Below, piece after piece: positions 46,689-60,109 of a stretch of DNA of 64,000 nt. The stretch is from Colletes latitarsis. Taxonomy: Eukaryota; Arthropoda; Insecta; Hymenoptera; Colletidae. The notes under the pieces are model-generated. The model was given only the letters and a program-made list of their open reading frames with translations, made no database searches and had not been told where the DNA came from. Made by a program: the position numbers and the translations under genes. The stretch lies in the NCBI RefSeq assembly GCF_051014445.1, contig NC_135147.1, positions 26,750,479 through 26,814,478 on the forward strand, read 5' to 3'. The number at the start of each line of letters is the position of its first letter. Position 1 is the stretch's first letter.

Positions 46689-49600
46689 ATGAAGCTCATC
46701 GTGTGCATTATCTCAACACTGGTACTGCAAGCATTGGCTATAAGTGAGTGTAATTTCGTTGTCGTGTTTCATATCGGTCAGGATAAATTTCGAGCAACAC
46801 TTGTTGCTGATCTATGAGCATAACAATTTGTGATTTTTAATTATAGTTCACGTCCTGGACGTTATAGGAGGTGAAAATTATAGCAATTGCCAAAAACAAA
46901 TTTTAGATAGTTATTGCTTACTCCAAATTTATAGTGTTCGGCCATCCCTGGGAAAAATTTTAATGAGGGATTCTAGAAGCCAAAATAAGACGAAAATCAA
47001 GAATACCAATTTGTTGATGGAGGCTTCGTTAAAAAGTTATTAACGTTTAAAGTTCCGACCTTTCTGAATTTTTTTCACGAAAATGCGTAAGATTTCAGGC
47101 ATATGTCTATTGACCAAAAATGATTGAAATTGTGCCCCGCAAACGAAAATAATTTTTTCAGAACGATTTGAAAATTTTCATTTTTGCCGAAAAATTTGTC
47201 TACCTTTCTAAATTTTTTTCTCGAAAATGCGCAAGATTTCGGGGGTATGTCTATTCACCAAAAATGATTGTAATTGACCCCTGCAACCGAAAATAATTTT
47301 TCCAGAACGATTTGAAAATTTTGAATTTAATTGTTAATAACTTTTTAACGAAGCCTCCACCAACAAATTGGTATTCTTGATTTTCGTCTTATTTTGGCCT
47401 CTAGAATCCCCCATTAAAATTTTTCCCACGGCTGGCCGAACACCCTGTATATATACAAATTTAGCATTAAACAATTATATTGTACATACGTGTAAAATGC
47501 TTATAGGCATTATTTCAAATGAGACAGCACCATTTGTGTCTTAGGATATGCAAGGAGATACTTTTTGCTTTTCTTATTTCTTTTAACATTTCTTATGTCA
47601 AATGAATTTTTTAGCATAATTATAATGCATTAAATTAAGGGCTTCTTTCTGTTAGTTTGAGAAAATATTTTTTTCCTTTAGTAGCCATTGAAATGATTTA
47701 ATTTATTCTGCTTTTCGTTTCCAAATATTATAATTTATCGTTGCGTAATGCAAACATTGTTACGCGCGTACAATTGTGTTATTTCGAAGTGTATCGATTA
47801 TATATGTTTGCCGTTTGTATCTTCCATTAGTCCAATCTCCACCACGGATATCCAAACAACCCCCGACAGACGAGCAGTTATTTCAAGTGGCTCAAGCAAA
47901 CATTAACGAGAATGACAAACCATTTTTAATTGAATGTGAAGCAGAAGGAGAACCTGCTCCAAGGTAAAGTACATCCCATTAAAAAATAAATAAAACATGC
48001 TTCTTTCCTCTTGCAAACAATATTATTCTTCACAATTATTTACAACCAGTTCAAACAGATTCCTTCTCAGCTCCATTTTAACTTCTGTAAGTTGTAAGGA
48101 AATAATAGTCTTACAGGAAGTACTAATTATTAGATGGAGCATTAAGATCACATTAATTAAGATCACATTTTCCTACAAAATTCCTGTCCTCCAAAGAAGC
48201 CAGAGTAATTGAATGTGAAACAGAAGTAAAGTACATCCCATTAAAAAATAAATAAAACATGCTTCTTGCCTCTTGCAAACAAAATTATTCTTTACAATTA
48301 TTTAGAACCAGTTCAACCAGATTCCTTCTCAGCTCCATTTTAACTTCTGCAAGTTACTTGTAAGGAAATAATAGTCTTACAGGAAGTACTAATTATTAGA
48401 TAGTGAGGCATTAAAGTCACATTTTCCTACAAAATTTCATTCGTGTAGTTTCATTGCACTTGTATGTAAGTGCACTATCTCTGTCCTCCAAAGAAGCCAG
48501 AGTAACTGGTCTTAATTACCAGGATGACCTCATAGCCTTAGGGGGTATAAAGTTACCAGTACCGATAAAGATACCTTACTTGTGGTGTGAATTGTAGATG
48601 CATGGGAGTGGTCACTAAAGCAAAATAGATAATATTGATATCATATAATTTGTTTTTGTTTTCAAACGGTATTTATGGAACTCTGGTTGTATTATTTTTA
48701 TAACGGTGATCCTAACATTCAGCAATCGTTACTGAATATTGAAAGGATAAAAAACGAATGAACCTTCTAATATATACTTAAATTTTGTTTAGATACCGAT
48801 GGATCAAGAATGGAAAGAACTTCGAGTGGCCAGCGTACGACGATCGTATCTCCCAACAACCAGGTAGAGGTACACTGGTGATCTCGAGACCTCGCGACGA
48901 AGATCTAGGCCAGTACCAGTGTTTCGCGGACAACGAATGGGGAACAGCGACGTCTAATTCGGTTTTCGTCCGCAAAGCCGAATTGAACTCTTTCAAGGAT
49001 CAGAATCCTATAAGTCTGGATGCGAACGAAGGGCAACCGTTTAAATTGACGTGCCAACCGCCAGATGGTTGGCCAAAACCGAATGTCTATTGGTTGATCC
49101 AGGATACCGCCGGTGGCATAAAATCAATCAACAATTCGCGAATGACGTTAGATCCCGAAGGGAACCTTTGGTTCAGCAACGTCACTAGGAACGACGCTTC
49201 CGACGATTTTTACTACGCGTGCGCAGCGACGTCCGTATTCAGAAACGAATATAAATTGGGCAACAGAGTTCTGTTGAATGTGATCTCCTCGGGGATGTCG
49301 TCGAGCCAGAACAAGCACGAGCCCGTTAAACAATACGTCAGTAGGAAGAACGAGGTTGCCTTGCGCGGTAAAAAGATCGAATTGTATTGCATATACGGTG
49401 GTACACCATTGCCGCAGATAATATGGAGTAAAAACGGCGAAGTGATCAGAACGAACGATAGAATAACGCAAGGGAATTATGGTAAATCGTTGATAATAAA
49501 ACACGTCAATTTCCAAGACGAGGGATCGTATACCTGCGAAGCGTCGAACGGAGTGGGAGACGCGAAGTCGTATTCTATAAATCTGCAAGTAATGGCAGTG

Positions 49601-52600
49601 CCATTTTTCACCATCGAACCCGAAATAATAAACGCAGCCGAGGATGAGACCGTCGAATTTAAGTGCGCGGCCAGCGGTGTACCGCTTCCGGAAATAAAAT
49701 GGATCCATAATGGGAAACCGATATCGGAGGCACCGCCGAATCCGCGTAGGAAAGTAACGTCAAACTCTATTATCATCGAAAATCTGACGAAGAAAGACAC
49801 GGGAAATTACGGCTGCAACGCGACGAACTCGTTAGGTTACGTATACAAAGACGTTTACGTAAATGTTTTAGCTTTGGAACCCGAAATTACCCAACCGCCG
49901 CAAGATATATCCACGGTGGACGGGAAACCGGTCAGGATTACTTGTCGCGTGTTTGGGGCGCCAAAACCAGCCGTTAAATGGGTTAGAAACGGTCAAGAAT
50001 TAACTGGGGGCCGGTACAAGACTTTAGAATCCGGTGATCTGGAAATCGATAATGTAATATTCCTGGACGCTGGTACCTATACATGCCACGCGTCCAATAA
50101 ATTCGGAGAAGTCGAGGCTACCGGTAATCTAATAGTAAAGGAGCACACGAGAATCACGGACGAGCCGGAGGATTACGAAGTCGCGGCAGGTTCTACAGCA
50201 ACCTTTAGGTGAGTAAACGTTTTTACATACTGCGATCTTTCCAACCCTATGTGCAGCAATCAAGACTAACGAATGTTATTTATTCAGGTGTAACGCTGTC
50301 ACAGATTCGAGTTTGACGCTAACGATTGATTGGTTGTGCAACGGCGAACCCATCGATTTCGAGATGGAACCACGATTCATACGGAGCACCGATTACTCGT
50401 TAATGATCACAAAGACAACCGAGTTAGATTCCGGTACTTACACGTGCGTCGCTCGCACCGAATTGGACCAGACTAGAGCACAAGCAACGCTAACCGTTCA
50501 AGATGTGCCGAATTCACCAAAATTACTTAATATAGTTTGCATGGCATCCGAGGCTTCTGTACATTGGACTCCCATGGGCGATAATAGAGCTCCAATTTTA
50601 AGATACACCATCCAACACAACACTACTTTCACGCCGGATACTTGGGAAGTATCCAAGGATTCTGTACCAGCCACCGAGCAGACATACGTTGTGCCAATGA
50701 CGCCTTGGGCTAACTACACCTTCCGTGTATTAGCGTGGAATAAGATTGGTAAGAACAACTTTACTCGCAAACTTTGGGGACCGTGTGATACTTAACAAAT
50801 TCATGAGCGACATGTAGACGAATATTTTAATGTTGCACGGTAGGTCCGTCGTTACCCTCGCCGCACAGCGACGTGTGCACCACGTTACCGGACGTTCCGT
50901 ACAAGAATCCTGATAACGTGATCGGTAAAGGGTCCAGTCCGCAAAATCTCGTTATCTCTTGGACAGTCATGCCACAAATAGAACACAATGCGCCTAAATT
51001 CATGTACAGAGTGTATTATAAACGGGATATACCAGGAGAGAAATGGACCATAGAGGACATAAACGATTGGAAAAAGAATACTTTGGTCGTAGACAATCAA
51101 CCCACTTACCAGAAATACAAGATTAAAGTCGTGGCTATAAACGAAAAGGGAGAATGCAGAGTCGCGCCCACCGAAGTGACTGGATTCTCTGGAGAAGATG
51201 GTGAGTTAATTTATTCATAACCACTCGACTTGGTTCCAGCGCTAGAACTAAAACTATTGTTAACGTTACAGTTCCGTTGCAAGCGCCGAGTAACTTTACG
51301 TTGAAGCAAGTAAAGTCGAGCACGATCGCGCAATTTTCGTGGAATCCAGTTCCCGAGGAATCGGTACGCGGCGAATTACAAGGGTATAAAATACAAACGT
51401 GGACAGAGCGGGACGGTGAGAAAGGAATGCGGGAAATCGACATAAGGGGCGGCCACAGGACGCACGCGTTGGTGAACAAATTCGTCCCGTTCAGCAAGAA
51501 CTATGTTCGAATACTGGCGTACAATGGCCGGTAATGGAAACTAAAATATTTATTTTTATTTTTATTTACAGCAATCCTGTAATGTCAATGATTTGTTTCA
51601 GCTATGCCGGGCCACCTTCCGAAACCTTGAGCTTCGACACGCCAGAAGGTGTCCCGGGAACAGTTCTCAGTTTCGAGGCATACCCAATGGGTTCCAGCGC
51701 GTTGTTTCTAGTCTGGACGAAACCCGCGGAGCCAAACGGCATTCTAACCGGATACAGAATCTATTACCATGTTGTAAATGGGACAAGATTGGGGCCTCTG
51801 TTAGAAAGGAAACCACACGTCTCGGATCCGGAAGCTACAAGTGCGAAGTTGGCGACGTTGGCGCCCGATACGAAATATCGTATTCATATTCGAGCGACGA
51901 CGAAAGTTGGCGAAGGGAACGAGTACGTTATTATTTGATAAACAAAATTTTTAAAAATACTGTACACTAAATGTCGCCTCGTTTTGCAAAATGTTTTTAG
52001 CTACTTCATCGAACAAAAAACGCGTACATCCCAACACCCGGACGTGCCGCATTTCACGTGGGAGACTATTCCAAAAGAGAACGGATACTCGAACGTGCGG
52101 ATTATTTGGCAGCTGAATCTCAACGGGAACCCGGGAAGTCATTTCTTTGTCAAGTACAAGCTCAGGGGCGAAACGATATCTCGCGAAACGGATCCGGAGT
52201 ATCACTCGAACACGATTGAGATTCGCGGGCTTCAAAGTGGCGAGGTGTACGTGATGTCCATAGTCGCCGTGGACGGGATTTATTTCAAAGAAAGCGAACA
52301 GCAGGAAGTGGAAACGAGCAGCGAAGGGCCCATTATCCAACCTAAAGAGAACGTCGCGACCGCTGGATGGTTTATAGGAATGATGCTGGCAATTGCCTTC
52401 CTTCTCTTGGTACTTATAATCGTCTGTGTCATCAAACGTAACAGAGGCGGGAAATACGCGGTACATGAAAGAGAATTGGCTGCTGGACGCGGTGACTATC
52501 CAGAGGAGGGCGGTTTTCACGAGTATTCCCAACCACTGGACACGAAGTCAGCGGGCGGACGCGCGTCTTTGGCATCGTCTTCCCATCAAGACGGAAAGCA

Positions 52601-53345
52601 TCCTGAATCTGACACCGACTCGATGGCGGAGTACGGGGAGGGCGATACAGGTCAGTTTAAAATATAATAAAGGTCAATTTGTACTCGGTTAATGGAGTAA
52701 TAAGGCAATTCAGGTATGTATCATTATATTTTTAGTAGCGTGTGCACATGTGCACTAGTTCCCACGTACATGCAACCGGAAGCACGGTTAGAGAAGTTTA
52801 TGTTGAACGATATTTTTTTTTTATTTACGTTACAAGAATTTATATTTGCCACCCACGTACATTTTCAGTTACGCTTGTTTAATTACTGGCCTGGTTGGAC
52901 TATATTTTAATTAAAAAGCCATTGTCCTACCAGTAAATATTGATTCATATATTATTACCCTTGTACAGCATTTTAATTTTTATTATATTATGTTCTCCAT
53001 TTTTTTTCTTTTTGCTTTATCGGCCAATTTAATGCAGAAGGTATGAACGAAGATGGATCATTCATTGGTCAGTATGGTCGGCACCGTAAACCAGAACCAA
53101 ACTCACAAGCATTTGCCACGTTAGTTTAAGGTAGGCCATACGACGCTTCTATACAAGAATACCATTACTGTCGGTCTCAGCATGGGCGAAATTGTAATTT
53201 AAAATGTGCAGTTGGAAATTTGAATCGTCATTCTGTTGAAGGACGTTTCACGGAGGATGGTTCTTTCATTGGACAATATGGGCCCAAGGGTAGACCGGAG
53301 GAAACGCCGCCCATTCCAAGCGGCACTATGGCCACATACGTGTAA
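46689..53345 (+). CDS. Nrg: Neuroglian (L1-family cell adhesion molecule)
   Basis: Eight common exons: 46689-46743, 47831-47963, 48793-50208, 50288-50748, 50844-51200, 51272-51530, 51602-51922, 52001-52650. They are followed by one of two last exons (53038-53129 or 53242-53345), giving 1,247 or 1,251 residues. There is a signal peptide (1-18), six Ig domains (to about 600; repeated C..W..DxGxYxC patterns), five FN3 domains (to about 1115), a membrane segment (about 1122-1147, GWFIGMMLAIAFLLLVL) and a cytoplasmic tail with RGGKYAVHERELA and YPEEGGFHEYSQPL as in fly neuroglian. Known role: homophilic adhesion in axon guidance, synapse stability and septate junctions, linked to ankyrin through FIGQY. 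One 1.4-kb exon holds several fused Ig exons. Intron 1 contains a fold-back repeat and intron 2 a tandem duplication. Confidence 0.96.
46931..47450. repeat. Fold-back element copy 3, in intron 1 of neuroglian
   Basis: Left end tagtgttcggccatccctgg (slightly eroded), right end ggccgaacaccctgta. The arms share the TTGATGGAGGCTTCGTTAAA block in inverse orientation and internal CGGGGGTATGT modules. 520 bp, same family as 5149-6651 and 9907-10201. Confidence 0.85.
47928..48505. repeat. Tandem duplication spanning an exon edge in neuroglian
   Basis: Unit 1 (47928-48206) starts inside exon 2 (aattgaatgtgaagcagaag) and runs into the intron. Unit 2 (48207-48505) repeats this with an exon remnant lacking 16 bases, including the splice site. 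The intron part (cattaaaaaataaataaaac, cagctccattttaacttctg, cttacaggaagtactaatta) is about 90% identical by eye. Both units end tgtcctccaaagaagccaga. Confidence 0.85.
53038..53129 (+). CDS. Nrg: Neuroglian alternative last exon a
   Basis: Acceptor aatgcag. Phase fits the exon ending 52650. It encodes EGMNEDGSFIGQYGRHRKPE and a short tail ending ATLV, then TAA. It carries the ankyrin-binding FIGQY motif. Because it stops in frame, it excludes exon b when used with this acceptor. Confidence 0.85.
53242..53345 (+). CDS. Nrg: Neuroglian alternative last exon b
   Basis: Acceptor ctgttgaag (pyrimidine-poor, hence weak). Phase again fits the exon ending 52650. It encodes GRFTEDGSFIGQYGPKGRPE and a tail ending ATYV, then TAA. 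It is closer to the known fly tail than exon a. Confidence 0.85.
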
Positions 53346-56190
53346 CCTCTGCCATTATCTCATTCAAGCCGCGTAAAAATTGTTTTCTTGTCGAAAGTAA
53401 GGGCTCCAGTTCTTGCTAGCCGCAGCAGCTCTGCTATGCACCTTGCGCTGGGCGCAATGTCCAACACTATACTGCCAATTAGACTTTGGTTTTGGGTTTT
53501 ATAGTTTACGTAGAAAGATAGGTGAATGTTTCTATGTCGACTCGAAGCAAGGACTATACAAACGTAATCCGAATACTCATTCCTCCAAAACGTTTCATGT
53601 TAGTTTAGACACCGTTGTTCGAATGTCCGGGCGATTTTTTAATATTCGAAAGACACTCGATCTGCGATAAATTCATCGATCGTACGTGTTACGTGAATCG
53701 CGAGTACCGTTTGTTAATTGACCAGAAATTAGTTACGAGTAACAAGTTTGTTGATGATCTTTGACTAATTATAAAACCCAAAGACGATAGGTGTCTCATA
53801 GCGTGCAAGCTATTTATGGACATAATATAGTAGAAAGTATTCTAGCATCGACCGAAACATTTAACAAGGCCAGATTGAAACCAGACACTACCAGCTTATC
53901 ACAGGGTATACGAGTTATGTTTATATTGTTCTAAGTATGTACGACATAAAAGCGTGTGATGCACTTTTGAGGCTGCATATAGGATCGCGTCTTTCGAGAA
54001 CGAAAAGATAATCAACGTCGATAGTTCGAGTTACACAAAAAGTAGTTAGATTGGTGTTACTTATATGCAATCTTGAAAACTGAAGGACTGATATCGAGAA
54101 CGGTGTCGCAATCTGGCCTCGACTGATTCTAATTTTAACTTAAAAAATAATTAAAAAAAAAAAAAAAAAACGATTGTTCTAAGGAACTTTAGATGCAATC
54201 AATTTTTACTCTGCCGACAGAGGGCCAAATATAATGAATCAGTGACTATCTACAATTATCGTGCACTCGCACTTTCATTAACGATACACGAACGACAAAA
54301 ATATATGAAAGATATTATTATTACTATGATATTAAAAGGAACATTGTACATGCACTACAGTAGTTAAAGGAAAAAGAAAATGTCACATGGCCTCTAATTG
54401 TTGCTTTTTGTATGTGAAACGTGCTTTAGCTGAAAACGAAAGTCCTTTTATTTTTATGAATGTTTACTTTTCCTTTTTTGGTAATTTTATTATAATCCAT
54501 TGAATATAGGATATTGATTATTTAATATATAAAATATTAAATATATAGAGACATATATTGATTATTAATTAATGCTTAGAGTCTTAAAAGAATGCGATCA
54601 CAAGGAGCAGCTATTATTACGTTTTAGTATATAAAGTGTTATGAAATCATAGATAATTCGTTGATTTCTTCGAGAGTAAATGTACGTTTTATTTACTGTA
54701 TTAAGTTTAGCATATTCAATGCAATGTACAGGTTGTCTGCAAAAGTGTCGCAAGCAAATATGTCAGGTACAAAAACAAGAAAAGGTACAAAGTATAGAAT
54801 ACTTATAATACATGCGCGCGTAAAGTTCGTAAAAATGTATATGATATTTCCAAAAGGATACGCACCTCTCAAGCTTATCAAAATGACAAACCGCATAGTA
54901 AATTATTCTGTCCAATTTCTTTCGAAAGCTCTATTGGGTGCCATCGTTGAAAAAAAAAAAAATCGTTTGGCGAAAACTTACACGTTTCGAGAAATATTTG
55001 TCAGGGTCTTTTTTGCCGATTATCCTGTACAAATGGCTTGGACGTCACGTAATTTTTACGAACTCTATATATATGTACACACATACCTATATAGGCGCCT
55101 ACAAAGAAAAAGAAAATGACGTATTGTAAATTAACGAAAACAATAATTTATTGTAAAGATACCGAAGTATATAAAAATGGGGGGAAAAAAAGCGCAGAGA
55201 CATATATGTAATATATTAGAGTGTCATTTATTGTAAACTTGTATTAAATTATATTTCCATGGGTAAGCATCGACGTCCAAGTCAGTTATAAGCGTACGCA
55301 GTTATGTTTCAATGTATTTTTCTAATCGTACTATCTTCTGTATATTTTCGAAGTGTCTAAATCGCGTCCTCTATGATTCTCTAATCTCCTAGCTGGATGA
55401 AACACGTGGCAACTTATGTGAACTTCCAATAACTTTCGTACGTGTAACTGGTGTTTTGATACTTTTTAATATATTTTGATACATTTTTTCTTTATTATTT
55501 GCATTAATTGTTATATACGTGATAGACTTTCGTTTTGTATTCACGATAGAAACCCGAGAAGCGTTCAAGCACGAATCTCGTATTTTGGATCTGATCTTTT
55601 TTTTTTTTCTTTTTTATCGATGTTTATGAACAATTTAATTTAGACCGTCGACGTAGCACACATTTACATAACGGTATGATGTACGACTTTTTACAAAGCA
55701 GCGTTCATTTTACAACGACGGGACGGCACATGTCCATATATATGTCAAAGAATAACGTATTAGAAGAAAACAAGAAACGAAATACACTCGTTCGAACATG
55801 TGCGCGCCTATCGTGCTAACCTTTTCATTGTACATTATCTTATTACTATTAAGATACTAATGTGTATCCCGACGGAAAGGTGCACAAAGATCGACGACGA
55901 GCGAGGCGCGTTCTTGTACATATTTCCGGGCGGGTATCGTCGTTTCAATATTTTTTCTACGAAGTAGAGACTGCAGAGTTTAGAGACCCGGTCGAAGGTT
56001 CTTTCATCTCCTCGTAGCGCAACGAGTCGCGTTGCGCAAGCATTATGTTACTAATGTTATGTAAAAATTTAATCGATTCGCCTTAAGTTCCGACCGTTTA
56101 TCAGCGATTACGATAACGCGCATTCCATCGCCTGTGTAACATCTCTCCCATGTCAATAAAAAGATGATGAATAAAATAAATAAAAATATA
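53346..56190 (+). other. Long neuroglian 3' UTR
   Basis: No gene is recognised. The sequence is AT-rich. AATAAA at 56155-56160, followed by further ataaa runs, is a plausible 3' end about 2.8 kb after the stop. Frames such as 53413-53670 and 54661-55119 have no recognisable similarity. Confidence 0.45.
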
Positions 56191-58387
56191 TATACCAACT
56201 GGGCGATCGTTCGTCCGCGTTTGCGTGTCCGTCCTTGTCTCGATCGGGATCAGCACTTCAAAAATTACGTCAAAACACTTGGGAATTGCAATGTACTATT
56301 CAGTGATGACTTGATGGCCAGGCACGCTGATTGGCCGTAGCGTAACAGCGACGCCTACTGTCACACGCATTGTCATTATTGGCTGAGCCGCTCACAACTA
56401 TAATTCCATCGCCTGACAAAGAACGTGAACAAAACGCATATGGACAAACTGAGAGGCATTGGCGTAACCGACGCTCAAAATACTAGCCGTGAATAGGAGA
56501 AAAAAGTATCTCTCGTTTATCGGTTATGGAGACCCTACTACTATGCAACGTGACGTCAGAGCGTTTCTCTCCTTGCCTTTGCCCCGTTTAGTTTGTCATC
56601 AAGTCATCTCTGTATAGTAGATTCGATGCGATTCGAAGTTCCACCGCTGGTGGCAGTAAATGGGTCCTTTACCCTAGCGACAGTATCCTGGAACGCAACA
56701 GTCGTGATCTCTCGCGGGACAATGATGGACCATAGTCGAATCCACGGCAATCTGTCAGTATTTTCAATACCGATCGCCGAAGGTCATCGAAAGATAAGAT
56801 AAAAAGTAACGAAGGACCCCCCGCGGTCGCGGAGTCCTGGCTGCATCGTTCTCGAGGACGGCCGGGCCCCTCTGTTCCACAGGAGCGCGTTCGATCGGCC
56901 AAGCAAGAGAGCCGCGCGGACAGAAGTCGAACGAGATGTGACCGATAATGTAATTATGCGGGACAGGTTTTTTGTGCCGGTACTCTAACTTGATCTCTCG
57001 TGAGTCGTTCGCTCCCTCTTTTCTACCTGATCGTCTCTCTCCGTCTCCATCCTTCGCTTCCTTTCTTCTAGCATTATCCTTATTCGTCTTATTCCGTCTA
57101 CCCCCCCTCTACCAGTTCCCGCCCATTTCTCTTTCCGAGTTTCCCAACTTTCATCGGGCCTTTTCTACCGTCGCTAATCCCCATCCATGAACGGTCACCC
57201 CACCCTTTCGGCCATTTTTCTCTCACCCTTGCCTCGCATCGACGCGCGAGCAGCCGGGAAGAGAAGATAAAAAGGACGAAGAGGGAAGGGCGAGACTCTC
57301 GACGCAGAAACGTATATACCCAAGATCCCGACCACCGTCGGCCTAAGTACATGCACCGACGTTAGCGCCTGCTGTCTTGCTTGCCGTGTGCCCGTCCGTG
57401 TGGAACCCGATGCGAACTCGTATGCGTCGCGTACGTGTCCCGAAGGAGAAAAGGAGGTAAGGTCGACGCGTACGATGGTAAAAGATCGTACATACGAGTT
57501 GTACGCGTCGATCGGACGCGGGTATGCACGTTGCGAGGTAAGAATTACAACGATAAACAGGCGTACCGGGCGACACATTGTATAAGAACGCGAAATATCC
57601 TACCCGCGTGCGTTTCGCGTAACCTAACAAAACGACGGTAGGTTACTCGTCTCGAAATGATTATTTTTTACCTTCTACGATGTTCTTTTTTGCGCTCGCG
57701 CGTTTAAGGTTAAGATGCTTCATTGTACCGGCGTTAATACGTAAATCAAGCAAATCGAATCTCGCCGTGATTCGATCGATGCCGAGCCCACGGCCCCGGG
57801 AAAAGGCGTCTCGACGATATAACGTACAATTGATCCGAGAGCGTGTATTATACGCGGCTCACGAACGGGGAAGCGAGTCCTCGAGGGCCGTCTCCCGAGA
57901 GCGGCCAGTGCCGGTTTTATTCCCGATCGAATGTTTTTGCCCGACCGTTGCAAACCTAATTGGATTCGCTACGAGCCACGAGGAGACGTATTATGGCGAG
58001 CATTACGCAAAATCACGTACCGTCCTGGCGCTTTTTAAATGTCGATCCAGCCGGCCCGTTTGAACCCGCATCGGAACGAACTCGAACGACGAGCTACGGA
58101 ATCGTACGCCGCTTAATTGCGACGATTACTTTGTACCAAAGATGCCCGTTTCGCGTGAATCTGAAATCCACGCCGTGCGTGTCCAGAATATTGGGCGAAC
58201 GAAAAGTTTGGTACGTTTTGTAACACGATCTTCTTTAAAATTTTTGAAATCTTTCATGGAGAACATTTTTGCTGTTTAGGTGATTTTGCAACGACTCGAA
58301 GAGGCGATCATCTGGGAAATGGAAGAATAATTAACACTCTGACTGCTACGTCACTCATATATGGGTGATAGGATTTACCATTATTTT
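56191..58387. other. Intergenic, no recognised gene
   Basis: Overlapping arginine-rich frames on both strands around 57,100-58,200 reflect local CG dinucleotide-rich composition. No domain, RNA or element ends were recognised. Confidence 0.4.
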
Positions 58388-58740
58388 CAATAGTTTGTGA
58401 ATTTTAACGAGGTTACGAAAATAAGTACTGAAACAAATTTTAGGTTATGTAGCTTACAATGGTCTAACATCAAAATTTTTGCACGGAATATTATATAGTT
58501 TTGATCTGACGTTGTTAATTTTAACAAGGTTGCAAAAAATAAGTACTGAAATTTTAGGTTATGTAGCTTACAATGGTCTGAAATCAAATTTCGCGGAATA
58601 TTATACGGTTTTGATCTGACGTTGTTAATTTTAACAAGGTTGCAAAAAATAAGTACCGAAACAAATTTTAGGTTATGTAACTTACAATGGTCTGAAATCG
58701 AAATCTTACTTTTGCAGAATATTACACGGTTTTGATCTGG
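58388..58740. repeat. Minisatellite: three units of about 118 bp
   Basis: Units start near 58388, 58515 and 58627. Each contains gttaattttaacaaggtt (diverged in unit 1), aataagtac.gaa, ttttaggttatgta.cttaca, atggtctgaaatc and gaatattayacggttttgat. Units 2 and 3 are most alike. Confidence 0.85.
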
Positions 58741-59883
58741 TAGTGAACGTGTTAAGGTTATGAAAAGAAAAGAGTAGGACCGTAATGTACATGCTCGCGC
58801 CATGTTGATCGAATATCTTCTAATTTCGGCCAGCCATTAGAAGCCAGCGTGTATTTAAACCTGTAAAAATTTACTACCCGCCCGGTGATTCCGATACCCA
58901 TGAAATCGATTATTTCGATCCCATCTATTTCATCCGCTCGCTATTTACGGCCCGTAAATATGGTACGGGAATCGAGGTTTCCGTTCTACGACGTACTTTA
59001 CTGCGTTCTATTGATCCGACCCATTTCAGGAGGACGACACGATGGTTTATTTTTCATTTTTTTATAAACACGTGAGAGCACAAAATTTATACACGTGATA
59101 ATTAATTTCAATTTTTTTCAGAGTCCAAACTAAAACTCGCGAGTCGACGGAACAATTAACCGGAAAACATCGATAAGCATTCGTCTACGTAGGCAAATTT
59201 AATTGTTTGGAACTGAAATTTCACTGCCATTTGATTATTTGTTATTTATATTTTACCCAATATTATTTACAGATTTCGAGAAACGATATTTCGTAGCTGT
59301 AAATTTAAATCGCGAGCCGCGTGCATTTATCAATCGGCGAAACGGAGTAATAATAGCTCCGAACGCAAGATCGTTTCTCCGTTCTGAATTACAGTGGACG
59401 AAGAAACGAGAAGAAGAAGAGAAGTAGCGAGCAGAAAAACTGAAGAGCCCGTAAGACATAACAATGGGCCATTTGTTAGATGGGCCCATCCCCCGACACG
59501 CGGGCTACAATGGACACTATTATCAACTATTCATTGAGAGCTCTGTTAAACCTGTTGCTTGATGGGAACCAGAACAGCCCCCGTCGTCCCATGGGGACCT
59601 ACGGTGTGACCTTTAAAAATGAAGATATCGCCTTGGAGCATTCAAGACTCGTCGTATGTATAGCACACGCGCCGACGAGAATGCCACGAGCACGTTAACC
59701 CGTTACCCGGCCAAGACGAGTTAACTCGACATTTGAAAATGCCTCCATGCTACACACGATGGTTCATTCGTCATAGAAATGTAGAAATTACAGTCATACA
59801 GGAAGCGTCCACGTACACAAAATTATTCTAATAACAGGGGACCTAACACTACATAAATAAAATTAGAAAATAATTCAGCAATG
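58741..59883. other. Intergenic, no recognised gene
   Basis: Only short frames without recognisable similarity. Nothing else seen. Confidence 0.4.
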
Positions 59884-60109
59884 TACAAGTAGCCCTCCTA
59901 CAACACGCCATCCCATAACACGGTTTCGCTTTAAAACCTTAACATGATTTTTGCTTAACATATTTAAAAACTAAATTACCTTAAAATATATAAACAAATT
60001 ATAATTTATTAAATTAAGGTTGCTTATGTGGAATTTAAAAAAATGCGGTTTCACATAACACGGGATTTTCTAGGAACCTATCTACCGTGTTATAAGAGGG
60101 TTACCTGTA
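59884..60109. repeat. MITE with TACARGTARCCCTC ends
   Basis: tacaagtagccctcctacaa at the left pairs with the inverse of ttataagagggttacctgta at the right. It encloses 226 bp containing internal ataacacgg motifs. Non-coding. Confidence 0.65.

Noticed and set aside
54661..55119. 152-codon plus-strand frame after neuroglian
   Set aside because: It lies in the long AT-rich 3' UTR, is Lys/Tyr-rich without a domain, and is crossed by an open antisense frame.
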